DNA from: Prosthecobacter gellanilyticus | GTDB lineage: Bacteria; Verrucomicrobiota; Verrucomicrobiia; Verrucomicrobiales; Verrucomicrobiaceae | DNA: 59,695 nt | Direction: 5' to 3' | Assembly: GCF_007992435.1 (NCBI RefSeq) | Contig: NZ_BKAG01000048.1 | Coordinates: 1 to 59,695 of the forward strand | Shown: one piece after another, positions 16,317-24,821 of the stretch | Layout of the letters: every line of letters starts with the position of its first letter | How positions within the stretch are numbered: the stretch's first letter is position 1 | Program-made: the position numbers and the translations under genes | The notes under the pieces: generated by a model | What the model was told of the DNA's origin: nothing | Database searches by the model: none | What the model saw: the letters and a program-made list of their open reading frames with translations, nothing else

Positions 16317-18668
16317 ATGAACCGCTTTTTCGCCCTCCGCCCTTCCAGCCGGGCCATTCCTGCGCTTGCCCTCACGGCACTGCTCTCCGGAGCTGGGACG
16401 TGCCTGCAGGCGCAGCTCTCCCCCACCGTGCCTGGATCTGCGGCTGAGGGACAGCCCAGTCAGGCCCCCATGACTGATGGGTCCACCATCAAGCTGAACT
16501 TTCAGAGCGTGCCCATCCAGGCCATCATCCCGCTCTACACCCAGCTCACCGGGAAAAAAATCATCCAGGACTCCGCTCTGACGGGCGAGCCGCTGCGCAT
16601 TGTCGCTCCCGAGCCGCTGCCGATCCGCGAAGCCGTGGAATTCATCGAGGCTACCGCCGTGCTGAACGGCTATGTCTTCATCAACGTGGATTCGAAGACG
16701 GCGAAGCTCATCCACCACAGCGGTGGCAAGAGCCCCACACCGGAAGGACTGAAAGTCTACCGCTCCCTGCGTGAACTGCCCCTGGGTGAGGAGATCTGTC
16801 ACTTCGTGCTGCCGCTGGAGCACATCTCAGCGGATGAAGCCTCCAAGGCCTTTCAGCAGGTGATAAAGCTGCACACCTATGGAGCCATCATGCCGATGGC
16901 GAACTCGGCCGCGCTGATCATCACGGAAAACAGCGCCACGATCCGGAGCATCGCCGAGATGGCGTTGCTGATCGATGTACCGCCGGCGGAGATCGCCAAT
17001 GAAATGATCCAGCTTCAGCGCAGTGATGCGGAAAGCATCTCCGAGATCATCAATGAGATCTTTGAGGAGCGTGAGGAAGCCTCGAAGAATGCCACCGCTG
17101 GTGCACCGGCCGCTCCCACCGCACCGGTGGCCACGCCAAATGGGGTGCGTGTGCCGAACGCCGCGGCTGCCGCTGTGGGCAGCTCCGCGAACACGAATCC
17201 CGCCATCGCCAAGGTGAAGGTGATCCCGCACCGCCGAACCAATAGTTTGCTCGTGATCGGCCGCCCTGTGGACATCACCTACATCCGCGGCCTCGTGGAC
17301 AAGCTGGACCAGCCGACGGACAGCGTGACCTTCCTGAAGAGAAAGCTCAGCTACATGGACGTGGGAGATTTCCTGCCCGTGGCCTACAATGCCCTGGCCA
17401 AGGACACGGACATTCAGAATGACGCAGGCGGCTCCGGCATCGGTGGAGGATCCAGCAGCAGCAGCCGTCGTCGCCCCAGCGGCTCCTCCAATTCCCCTTC
17501 CACAGATGCCCGGAACCGCGATTCTAGCAGCGGATTTGGCAGCAATGACTTTGGCAGCAACAACGGCGGCTTCGGCGGTGGTGGCTTCGGCTTCAACACC
17601 GGCTCCCAAGGCCAGGGCAACAACCGTGCGAACCAAAGTCTGCTGGATGATCCAGAGTCCGTCTCCGCGCCGGAGTCCGTGGTGGTGGGCAAGACCCTGC
17701 TCATTGCCGATCCGCAGTCGAACAGCCTCGTCGTGAATGGCTCTCCGGAGCACATCCAGATCATCGACCAGCTCATCCGCGAGATGGATGTCTGCCCGCA
17801 GCAGGTCTACATCAGCACCATCATCGGCCAGCTCAGCCTGGGCGGTGAGTTTAACTATGGATTCGACTTCCTGAACGCGCTGGATGACTTCACGCTGCGC
17901 CAGAAAGGCGTGACCACTCCTTCAGGCAGCACCAGTATCGCCGGAGCCCTGGACCTGCCCTTCAATGGTGAAAACCTCAGCACGGCTGCCCTGGGTTTCT
18001 ACGGCCAGCTCGGCGCGCTGAGCCGCTATGTGAAGGTGCTGGAAGGCAACAAGAACTTCAAGGTGCTCTCCAGCCCCAGCCTGCACATCATGAACAATGG
18101 CAAGGCCACCATCTCCAGTGGTCAGCGCATCGCCGTGCCGGTGAACATCCTCTCCAACGCAGGCCTGAACAACGTGGCTGCCACCAGCGCCAGCATCGAC
18201 TACCGTGACGTCGTGCTGAAGCTCGAGGTCGTGCCCCTGATCAACTCCGACAAGGAGGTCACGCTGCGCATCGCCCAGATCAATGACAACATCGTGGGTG
18301 AGCAGACCATCTCCGGAAACACCGTGCCCACCATCGGCACGCAGGAGCTGATGACCACCGTCACCGTGCGCAATGGAGCCACCGTGGTGCTCGGCGGTCT
18401 GGTGACCGAGCGCACTGGCACCAACGAGCGAGGGGCCATCTTCCTGCGCCGCGTGCCCGTGCTGAAACATTTGTTCGGCACCACGCAGAAGACCAACCAG
18501 CGGGATGAGCTGCTCATCTTCATCCAGCCGAACATCGTGACCCGCGATCCCATCAACAGCCCGAATGCCATCGAGTCCCGCCGCGCCCACATCATGGAGG
18601 AGACCATGCGCTTCGGCATGCCTCTCGAGGAAGTGCCAAAAGCCACTCCCTATGAGGAGACGAAGTGA
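16317..18668 (+). CDS. Orphan secretin (type II/III secretion or pilus Q family)
   Basis: Outer-membrane secretin-family protein of 783 aa. A signal peptide (MNRFFALRPSSRAIPAL...LQA) is followed by N0/N1-like domains (TIKLNFQSVPIQAII, DSALTGEPLRIVAPEPLPI), two further N-domains with VKVIPHRRTNSLLVIGR and LIADPQSNSLVVNGSPEHI, and a C-terminal secretin core whose signature runs from VVLGGLVTERTG through LRRVPVLKHLFG to RDELLIFIQPNIV. Between the N-domains, about residues 371-441, lies a long Gly/Ser/Asn-rich insert. Secretins form the multimeric outer-membrane channel of type II secretion, type IV pili or phage-like exporters. No ATPase, inner-membrane platform or pseudopilin gene lies in this window, so partners must be elsewhere. 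The start is set by the promoter just upstream. It converges with the esterase gene, with an elaborate palindrome between them. Confidence 0.88.
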   Translation: MNRFFALRPSSRAIPALALTALLSGAGTCLQAQLSPTVPGSAAEGQPSQAPMTDGSTIKLNFQSVPIQAIIPLYTQLTGKKIIQDSALTGEPLRIVAPEPLPIREAVEFIEATAVLNGYVFINVDSKTAKLIHHSGGKSPTPEGLKVYRSLRELPLGEEICHFVLPLEHISADEASKAFQQVIKLHTYGAIMPMANSAALIITENSATIRSIAEMALLIDVPPAEIANEMIQLQRSDAESISEIINEIFEEREEASKNATAGAPAAPTAPVATPNGVRVPNAAAAAVGSSANTNPAIAKVKVIPHRRTNSLLVIGRPVDITYIRGLVDKLDQPTDSVTFLKRKLSYMDVGDFLPVAYNALAKDTDIQNDAGGSGIGGGSSSSSRRRPSGSSNSPSTDARNRDSSSGFGSNDFGSNNGGFGGGGFGFNTGSQGQGNNRANQSLLDDPESVSAPESVVVGKTLLIADPQSNSLVVNGSPEHIQIIDQLIREMDVCPQQVYISTIIGQLSLGGEFNYGFDFLNALDDFTLRQKGVTTPSGSTSIAGALDLPFNGENLSTAALGFYGQLGALSRYVKVLEGNKNFKVLSSPSLHIMNNGKATISSGQRIAVPVNILSNAGLNNVAATSASIDYRDVVLKLEVVPLINSDKEVTLRIAQINDNIVGEQTISGNTVPTIGTQELMTTVTVRNGATVVLGGLVTERTGTNERGAIFLRRVPVLKHLFGTTQKTNQRDELLIFIQPNIVTRDPINSPNAIESRRAHIMEETMRFGMPLEEVPKATPYEETK

Positions 18669-18696
18669 GAAAGCATCCTCGGTGAACTCCGGATTT

Positions 18697-18786
18697 TTAA
18701 ACCACTCATGGACACTGATTGACACTCATGACCAATCCTCAGAAGGATTGGAGCATAAGTGTGCATGAGTGCCTATCAGTGGTTAA
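18697..18786. repeat. Palindrome of inverted 10-bp units around a hairpin
   Basis: The centre (18732-18751) is CCAATCCT-cagA-AGGATTGG. On its left three 10-bp units follow each other (CACTCATGGA, CACTGATTGA, CACTCATGAC); on its right the same kind of units occur in reverse complement (CACTGATAGG, CACTCATGCA, CACTTATGCT read from the far end). The outer ends are TTAAACCACT and AGTGGTTAAC. It sits between the converging secretin and esterase genes and could act as a two-way terminator, but the 10-bp period is unusual for one. Confidence 0.75.
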
Positions 18787-18808
18787 CAAATGGTTTGAAG
18801 AACGTGGA

Positions 18809-20905
18809 TCACGACATCCCATCACCCGCGCCCCAAGGCTCGAGCTGTAACAACTTCTTCGCCTCCAGCGCTCGATAGCAGTCCGGCAGGTCAAAGTGCT
18901 CCAGCACACCAAAAGGCATGACGGCGTAAGGCCACTGGTAGTCTTCGTGAATGGCGATCTCATGAAAGGATGAGAGCGCGTTCTTCAGCGTGACCTGGGT
19001 TACTCCGGAACTCAGAAGAGCCGCAAAGGCCGCGGGCAGAGCTCCCCACCCCTTCCCTGCCAGATGGATCTCCTCATGCCCCGCGTCCTTGAGAACCTGG
19101 ATCACACGCAGCAGATCATAGGCGCGCTGACCTAACAAAGGTTGATCCATCATCAAACCATAAGCCGCGTAGAAATAGTGGCTGCCGTAAGGGCGCAGGA
19201 ACTGGTTCGCGCCGCAGGTATCCGGCTGGGACTCGCCGATGCCCCGCACATCACAGGCAAAGAAGGCCGCGTCAGGATGAGCAGTGACCAGCTCTTTCAC
19301 CCAGGGATCTTCACGCAGTTCCGCATCGGCCGAGCGGTGCGAGACATACAGCACAGCCTTCTTCTGGCCGCGCGGCAGGCGGGAGGTCAGCGCCTCCTCG
19401 CTCAAACGTGTGACGAGCGCATGGATGCCGGGCGCGGTCTCGATGCCATAGGTGCAGTAACCTTTGGACGGATAAGGACGTGACCCAACGCTGCGCAGGA
19501 TGCGGTAGTCAGGCGCGGTGGAGGGCAGCTCGGGCAGATGCAGCACCTCACGCACGGCTTTGATGAGGCTTTCGCCTTTCAACTCGCCACGCTTGGCCGC
19601 CAGTGCCTCCGCCTTCGCGCGGGTCATGGCCATCAATGACGTCGATCCCATGCGTGCGACCTGCCCTTCCGGCGTGCACTGCAGGTCCGCGTCCTTCTCC
19701 AGGGTCAGCACAGGCTCCGCCTCATGACCGCCGAGGCCGGTGACCTTGCCAAAGAAGCGATACATGGCCTCGCGGTTGGACTGCGAGTAGCCGTGCGGAT
19801 CCGGACCCGTGTGAAGCTGGATGTTCTCCGGCTTGCCTAACAAGGTATAAAGAGTCTTCAGGCGCTCATAAGTCTCGGCGGAGCCGCGCGCATCAAAGAA
19901 GTCTTTCTCCTGCGCCATGATGATCACTGGCTTCGGCGCCATGGCGGCGATGAAGTCACAGTGATCCAGGTCCTGCGCCAGCACGCTGGGCGGGCATTGC
20001 TCGCAGTCCTGCGGCAGCTCGTTCTCCGCATCACGCCGGAAGGTCGTGACGAAGCAGGAAGGCGCCCCCATGGTGAAGCGCGGCTCCAGGCCGCAAAGCC
20101 AGGTGGTCTGCGTGCCGCCGCCGGAGTTGCCCGTCACTCCAAGATGCTTGGGATCAATCTCCGGACGTGTGAGGAGGTAGTCGAGAGCACGCATGGCATC
20201 CCAGGCGAACCAGGAGCCCAGTACCTCGCCCACCAGCACCTGATGATTACCCATTTGGTTATGCTCAGAGGTGCCTCCACCGAGACGCGAGCCGAGCTTT
20301 TCATTCAGGTATTGGAAGCGCTCCCCCTGCCCCACCGGATCGATGAGGAAGCAGGCCATGCCTTGACGGGCCAGACCTTGCGCGAAGCTCTGATACGCCT
20401 CCGCAGCCTTGCCATTCAGCGAGTGACCACAAACACCAATCACACCGGGAACCTGCGTTTTCTTCGTGGTAGGCAGATACAGGTTTCCCGTCACATGAAA
20501 ACCCGGGCGGCTTTCGAAGATGATGTTCTCGATGCGGTAGCCCTCGCGCTCCTGGGTCTTCGTCACCTTCGCATTCAGCGGTGTCTTCTCCGGCATGGGG
20601 CCGAAACACTCGCGGATGCGCTGCTGCACGGACTTCACATAGGCCTCGGCATCTGCCTTCGTTTTCAGCTTGGCACGTTGCTCATTGCCACGAGTCTCGG
20701 CGGCGCGCACTTCAGTGACGAGCCAGTCCTGCATCATGCGTGGAAAGCGGTTCAGTGGTTCCAGCACGGGCGCAGCCTTCTTCACAGCAGCGTCAGCCGC
20801 GGAAGCAGCGCCGGGCATGAGCGGAGCCAGCGCCCCACCCAGCGCCGCGAGGCTGACGGTCTGCATGAAATCACGACGAGGAACGGAAGAGGAAGGCTGG
20901 TCCAT
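18809..20905 (-). CDS. Tat-exported alpha/beta-hydrolase (acetyl xylan esterase-like)
   Basis: Exported hydrolase of about 698 aa. The start at 20905 gives SSVPRRDFMQTVSLAALGG, a twin-arginine signal (RRDF plus hydrophobic region, then ASAADA), so it should cross the inner membrane folded; an upstream in-frame ATG at 20950 would put extra residues before it. The first hydrolase domain has GVIGVCGHSLNG, the nucleophile elbow TGNSGGGTQT (Ser261), a DARGSAE acid-region and a DPHGYSQ histidine. This resembles the acetyl xylan esterase/dienelactone hydrolase group common in Verrucomicrobia and Planctomycetes. The second half (about 450-690) looks like a degenerate second alpha/beta domain (DVRGIGESQPDTCG). 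Probable role: deacetylation or de-esterification of polysaccharides; this is family-level inference. It stands alone on the minus strand. Confidence 0.82.
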   Translation of the reverse strand: MDQPSSSVPRRDFMQTVSLAALGGALAPLMPGAASAADAAVKKAAPVLEPLNRFPRMMQDWLVTEVRAAETRGNEQRAKLKTKADAEAYVKSVQQRIRECFGPMPEKTPLNAKVTKTQEREGYRIENIIFESRPGFHVTGNLYLPTTKKTQVPGVIGVCGHSLNGKAAEAYQSFAQGLARQGMACFLIDPVGQGERFQYLNEKLGSRLGGGTSEHNQMGNHQVLVGEVLGSWFAWDAMRALDYLLTRPEIDPKHLGVTGNSGGGTQTTWLCGLEPRFTMGAPSCFVTTFRRDAENELPQDCEQCPPSVLAQDLDHCDFIAAMAPKPVIIMAQEKDFFDARGSAETYERLKTLYTLLGKPENIQLHTGPDPHGYSQSNREAMYRFFGKVTGLGGHEAEPVLTLEKDADLQCTPEGQVARMGSTSLMAMTRAKAEALAAKRGELKGESLIKAVREVLHLPELPSTAPDYRILRSVGSRPYPSKGYCTYGIETAPGIHALVTRLSEEALTSRLPRGQKKAVLYVSHRSADAELREDPWVKELVTAHPDAAFFACDVRGIGESQPDTCGANQFLRPYGSHYFYAAYGLMMDQPLLGQRAYDLLRVIQVLKDAGHEEIHLAGKGWGALPAAFAALLSSGVTQVTLKNALSSFHEIAIHEDYQWPYAVMPFGVLEHFDLPDCYRALEAKKLLQLEPWGAGDGMS

Positions 20906-21070
20906 GGTTGATGAAGATACCTGGCGCTGCGCATGCATCTTTCCCTGCACCTGCGTATTCAGGTGCTCAGAAAGCAGCCTGATGTCACTCGGATCAGACG
21001 CTAATGCTGAGGCTTGCGCAATTCAGTGACAGTAGCCTGACCTTTCTAGGCTGGGCTCAACGTCAGAGAG

Positions 21071-21092
21071 GCACGGGCTGGAAAGCCCGTGC
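21071..21092. repeat. REP-like hairpin upstream of the sigma factor gene
   Basis: A perfect 9-bp inverted repeat, GCACGGGCT and AGCCCGTGC, with loop GGAA. It lies in the 247-bp gap between the divergent esterase and sigma-factor starts, about 60 bp before the sigma-factor ATG. Without a T-tract it looks like a dispersed palindrome, not a terminator. Confidence 0.65.
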
Positions 21093-21152
21093 TACGACGA
21101 AGCGCGCATTTTCTTCGCCACATCGGGAAGCGTTTGCTTATGATGAGGTGGA

Positions 21153-21893
21153 ATGTCTCCCGACTCCTCATCTCCATCCACACGCCAGGGTGCCTTTCAC
21201 ACTACACGCTGGTCGGTGGTGCTGGCCGCGCAGGGACGTTCATCGCGGGATGAGTTTGCGTCTCTCGAGGCGCTGTGCGGTCAATATTGGCCGCCGCTGT
21301 ATGCCTATGTGCGGCATCGCGGCCACAGCGCGCATGATGCACAGGACCTCACGCAGGCCTTCTTTGCGCGGCTGCTGGAGAAAGAGTGGCTCACCGCCGC
21401 GGACCAGGAGCGCGGTCGCTTCCGCACCTTCCTGCTGGTGGCGCTAAAGCACTTCCTCTCCAACGAGCGCGACCGCGCGCAGGCCCAGAAACGCGGTGGT
21501 GGCACGGAGGTGATCAGCCTGGATGCGGACGAGGCTGAGGGCCTCTATGCCGGTCGTGATCTGGCCACGCTGCCTGCGGAATCTCTTTTCGAAAGGCGCT
21601 GGGCGCTGACCCTGCTGGAGACCGTGATGCAGCGCCTGCGCGCCGAGTATGAGGCCATGGGCAAACTCGCCGAGCATGACCTGCTGAAGCCTTCTCTCAC
21701 CGCGGAGCGCGGTGAGATTCCTTATGATGAATGGGCAGCCACGCTGGGCATGGAGCCCGCCTCCGTGCGCAGTTCCGTGCATCGTCTGCGCAAGCGCTTC
21801 CGTGAGATGTTCCGCGAGGAGATCGCCAGCACCGTGGCAAATCCGGCGGATGTGGACGACGAGATGCGCGCAGTGATCGCGGCACTGAGCTGA
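21153..21893 (+). CDS. Sigma-70 family (ECF-like) RNA polymerase sigma factor
   Basis: Sigma factor of 246 aa of the large ECF-like type that is frequent in Planctomycetes and Verrucomicrobia. Region 2 is readable as FASLEALCGQYWPPLYAYV, then DAQDLTQAFFARLLEKE; RGRFRTFLLVALKHFLSN completes it. Region 4 is the C-terminal DEWAATLGMEPASVRSSVHR helix-turn-helix. It lacks the long N-terminal regions of housekeeping sigma factors. The ATG at 21153 follows an AGGTGG ribosome site. The downstream Ser/Thr kinase, 219 bp away on the same strand, is a typical partner, suggesting that kinase signalling controls this sigma factor; there is no anti-sigma gene. The target promoters are unknown. Confidence 0.9.
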   Translation: MSPDSSSPSTRQGAFHTTRWSVVLAAQGRSSRDEFASLEALCGQYWPPLYAYVRHRGHSAHDAQDLTQAFFARLLEKEWLTAADQERGRFRTFLLVALKHFLSNERDRAQAQKRGGGTEVISLDADEAEGLYAGRDLATLPAESLFERRWALTLLETVMQRLRAEYEAMGKLAEHDLLKPSLTAERGEIPYDEWAATLGMEPASVRSSVHRLRKRFREMFREEIASTVANPADVDDEMRAVIAALS

Positions 21894-21934
21894 GCGAGGG
21901 CTGGATGATGGATTCCAAATCTCCAGGACTCCCT

Positions 21935-21996
21935 CCACCCCATTGGAATGGGGTGGTACGGCCGGGCCGGTCGTTGAACCCCATTCCAATGGGGTT
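21935..21996. repeat. Paired mirror palindromes between sigma factor and kinase
   Basis: Two hairpins with the same arms stand 20 bp apart: 21936-21955 is CACCCCATT-gg-AATGGGGTG and 21977-21996 is AACCCCATT-cc-AATGGGGTT. Apart from the centre and the outermost base they are reverse complements of one another, so the region can fold either as two short hairpins or as one long one. They lie in the 219-bp gap between the sigma-factor stop and the kinase start. Confidence 0.75.
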
Positions 21997-22112
21997 TCGT
22001 CCACGATCCAGGGGTGAGTTTGAACTCACCCACAGCATGGATATCAGGCTTGATCGAAGGGTCTGAACAAATTTTGCCTTTCTCGCCACATGTTCCGCCG
22101 CTTTCTTATTTC

Positions 22113-24278
22113 ATGGGTATGAGCCCCGAAACTCCTTCTCATTGCCCGCGCTGTGGTTCCGCCTTGGAAAGCAATCGCGTGGGTGGCCTCTGCCCGCGCT
22201 GCCTGGGCGCGCTGAACTTTGCCACGGAAACCATGATGCCCGGCGAGGCCGCAAAAGCACCCGCGCCTCCACTTTCGCCGGAAGAGCTCGCGCCGCACTT
22301 TCCGCAGCTCGAGATCCTGGAGTGCCTCGGCCGTGGTGGCATGGGCGTCGTCTACAAAGCGCGGCAGAAATCACTCAATCGTCTGGTGGCTTTGAAGCTT
22401 CTCGCTCCTGAGCGTGCAGATGATCCACGCTTCGCAGCCCGCTTTGAAAAAGAGGCGCAGGCACTGGCCTCGCTGAATCACCCAAACATCGTCAGTGTGC
22501 ATGACTTCGGTCAGGCAGGAGGCTTTTACTATCTGCTCATGGAGTTCGTGGATGGCGTGAACCTGCGCCAGCTCCTGCAAGGCAAGCGCCTGACGCCGAA
22601 AGAAGCCCTCAGCATCGTCCCTCCCGTGTGCGAGGCGCTGCAGTGCGCGCATGATCACGGCATCGTGCACCGGGACATCAAGCCGGAGAACCTGCTGATC
22701 GACAAGGCAGGCACCGTCAAAATCGCGGACTTCGGCATCGCCAAGATCGTCGCACTGGATCCTGCGAGCTCACCAGTCGCACCCGAGCCTAACCAAGAGT
22801 CTCGCAGCACACCTTTTGGCACACCCGACTATGCGGCACCCGAGCAGGCGGAGGGCGCGGCGGATCATCGCGCGGACATCTACAGCCTCGGCGTGGTCCT
22901 CTATGAGATGCTGACCGGCGAGCGGCCGCGCGCAGACCTCGTGCCGCCCTCGAAGCGCGTGCAGGTGGACGTCCGCATTGACGAGATCGTGCTGCGCGCC
23001 CTGGAAAGAGCGCCCGAGCTGCGCTTTGCCACCGCGGCGGAGTTTCGCACGCAGATTGAAAATGCCGTGACAGGTGAGCAGTCTCCCTTGGTCACGGACT
23101 ACACCCGCTACAGCACCGATCCCGGAAACTGGTTCTTTTACTTCTTTTACTTCTGCCGTCAGGATCCGCGCATCATCGTGCCAAAGCGCATCCCCGGACT
23201 GGGCTGGACGATCAACATGGCGCGGCCTCTGGCCATTCCCTTCACCGCCGGGCTGATCGGCGTCGTGTGGGTGGTGGTGGAGATGGTGATGGACAGGAGC
23301 CCGTCACGCAATGTGCAGAATTTCAGCTTTCTGGGAGTGCTGATCACGCTTGTCCTGGTCTGCCACCGCCTTTCTGATCCTACTCCGCGCCAGCATCGGG
23401 CGGGCTGGCTGGACCTGCCTGGCGCTGCTCATCCGTTTTACCGGCATGTCTTCCTGTCGCTGTGTTTGTTCGTCATCACCTGCGGCGCGCATCTGACCTA
23501 CCTTGTCTCCACGCACAGTGATCTGCCGGAGCGTGTGGCCATCCATTTCGGGGCAAACGGCCAGGCCAATGGCTGGAGCACACGCACGGAGCACTGCCTG
23601 TGGCTGGGAGCAGCGCCCATCCTCGTCGTGGCCTTCCTCGGCCTGGTGCTCTGGCTGGCCTCTGCCTTCCCACAGACCTTGAACCTGCCTAACCGGGATT
23701 ACTGGATGGCTCCTGAACGCAAGCGTGACACGCTGTTCATCCTCGCTGGAAAAAATCTCGTGCTTGCCGCCATCATGACCGGCTTCATGAGCTGTGTTCA
23801 CTGGCTCATCCTGACCTCAAACGCGGTCACTCCGCCCAAGCTCGAAGCTGGCGGGCTGCTGCTGCCCGTGATCGGCCTCCTCAGTTTGATGATGATCTGG
23901 GTCGTGAGCCTGGCCTACCATTTCTCTAACAAAGAGGATGGCAGTGCGCCCAGGCCTCAGGGCGCGTCACCAGGAAGCCTGACGCCAGCGCCTCGAAACC
24001 CATGGCCGAAGCGTCTCTTCTTCCTGGTCCTGATCCTGGTGGTGGTGCCCCAGATTTTCATCATGATCCCCTTCATCAACTCTCAAACTGCGGCCAGGGC
24101 GGAGCGCCGGCGCGCCGAACAAGAATTAAAGGCCATGGAGGAGCGGCGGACCAAAGAATTCCGCGAGGAGTTTCAGAGACTCAAGGACAGGCTCAATGTT
24201 GAAATCCAACTGCAGCACCTAAAATCACAGACCGGACCGGTGATGACTCCACTTCCACCACCGGTCAAGCAGCCGTGA
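22113..24278 (+). CDS. Membrane Ser/Thr protein kinase with zinc ribbon and DUF1648-like tail
   Basis: Hanks-type kinase of 722 aa. At the N-terminus CPRCG...CPRC forms a zinc ribbon (residues about 7-33). The kinase domain (about 66-330) is complete: glycine loop GRGGMGVVYKA, Lys95 in VALKLL, HRDIKPEN with catalytic Asp188, DFG at Asp206 and GTPDYAAPEQ in the activation segment. From about 380 there are several hydrophobic segments, and LPERVAIHFGANGQANGW is typical of DUF1648, so the C-terminal half is a membrane domain. The last 60 residues are a charged coiled coil (RRRAEQELKAMEERR). The frame is open to 22014, but the ATGs at 22113 or 22119 just before the zinc ribbon are the likely start. 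It pairs with the sigma-factor gene. The stop overlaps the end of the opposing HTH gene by 14 bp. Confidence 0.9.
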   Translation: MGMSPETPSHCPRCGSALESNRVGGLCPRCLGALNFATETMMPGEAAKAPAPPLSPEELAPHFPQLEILECLGRGGMGVVYKARQKSLNRLVALKLLAPERADDPRFAARFEKEAQALASLNHPNIVSVHDFGQAGGFYYLLMEFVDGVNLRQLLQGKRLTPKEALSIVPPVCEALQCAHDHGIVHRDIKPENLLIDKAGTVKIADFGIAKIVALDPASSPVAPEPNQESRSTPFGTPDYAAPEQAEGAADHRADIYSLGVVLYEMLTGERPRADLVPPSKRVQVDVRIDEIVLRALERAPELRFATAAEFRTQIENAVTGEQSPLVTDYTRYSTDPGNWFFYFFYFCRQDPRIIVPKRIPGLGWTINMARPLAIPFTAGLIGVVWVVVEMVMDRSPSRNVQNFSFLGVLITLVLVCHRLSDPTPRQHRAGWLDLPGAAHPFYRHVFLSLCLFVITCGAHLTYLVSTHSDLPERVAIHFGANGQANGWSTRTEHCLWLGAAPILVVAFLGLVLWLASAFPQTLNLPNRDYWMAPERKRDTLFILAGKNLVLAAIMTGFMSCVHWLILTSNAVTPPKLEAGGLLLPVIGLLSLMMIWVVSLAYHFSNKEDGSAPRPQGASPGSLTPAPRNPWPKRLFFLVLILVVVPQIFIMIPFINSQTAARAERRRAEQELKAMEERRTKEFREEFQRLKDRLNVEIQLQHLKSQTGPVMTPLPPPVKQP

Positions 24279-24810
24279 CGAGCGCCTCGGAGGAGTTCAG
24301 CTTGCGGGAGTGCATGACACCTCCGGCGAAGAGGCCTTTGCCAGCCAGAAAGCGCCAGACGGTGAGATAGCAGACTTCGATGCCGAGCTCGTCACGCACC
24401 CATCGCCAGGCCTGCTGGGCAGTCGTCCAGCGATACTCGGCCATGGCAGACAGCAAGGATTCACGGGCCTCATGGGTGAGGCGGTGAGGCACGCGGACGG
24501 GTTTTTCAGCAGGACGCAGGAGCGCATCCATGCCGCCGGATTTCCAGGCGCGGATCCAGGTGCGCACGGAGTCCCGTGAGCGGCCGGTGGCCCAGGCGAT
24601 GTCCTGGTAACTGTATTTGCCTTCCAGATAGAGAGCCAGAACCTTCAGGCGGTCCTGGGCGGCGAAATTCTGCGAGAGATTGCTGAGCTCGGCCGGACGC
24701 TCTTTCCGAGGACGGCCGCGACGGCGCTCCTGGCGAACCAAAAGCGTGTCAGAGGAATGCGCATGCGGATGCTGAAGCTTTGTTTCCTGACGGGGGGATT
24801 CAAGAACCAT
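24265..24810 (-). CDS. AT-hook/HTH DNA-binding protein related to IS630 N-terminal region
   Basis: Basic protein of 181 aa. RRRGRPRKERP near residue 35 is a textbook AT-hook. Next come a helix-turn-helix (LALYLEGKYSYQDIAWATG, then SRDSVRTWIRAWK), a linker GGMDALLRPAEKP, and a winged-helix segment (TTAQQAWRWVRDELGI to YLTVWRFLAGKGL). This two-part HTH is the layout of IS630/Tc1-type transposase N-termini, but the protein ends before any DDE catalytic domain, and I see no terminal repeats of an insertion sequence. It begins only 11 nt after the stop of the 4844-aa surface-protein gene (spacer TCCCCCCACTT, no ribosome site), so it is probably co-transcribed. A domesticated DNA-binding protein, perhaps controlling the surface-protein gene, is inference; a remnant transposase is the alternative. 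Confidence 0.75.
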   Translation of the reverse strand: MVLESPRQETKLQHPHAHSSDTLLVRQERRRGRPRKERPAELSNLSQNFAAQDRLKVLALYLEGKYSYQDIAWATGRSRDSVRTWIRAWKSGGMDALLRPAEKPVRVPHRLTHEARESLLSAMAEYRWTTAQQAWRWVRDELGIEVCYLTVWRFLAGKGLFAGGVMHSRKLNSSEALVTAA

Positions 24811-24821
24811 AAGTGGGGGGA

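Noticed and set aside
24265..24810. Complete IS630 insertion sequence
   Set aside because: The protein stops before any DDE domain, the next frame is the opposing kinase gene, and no terminal inverted repeats or target duplication were seen.
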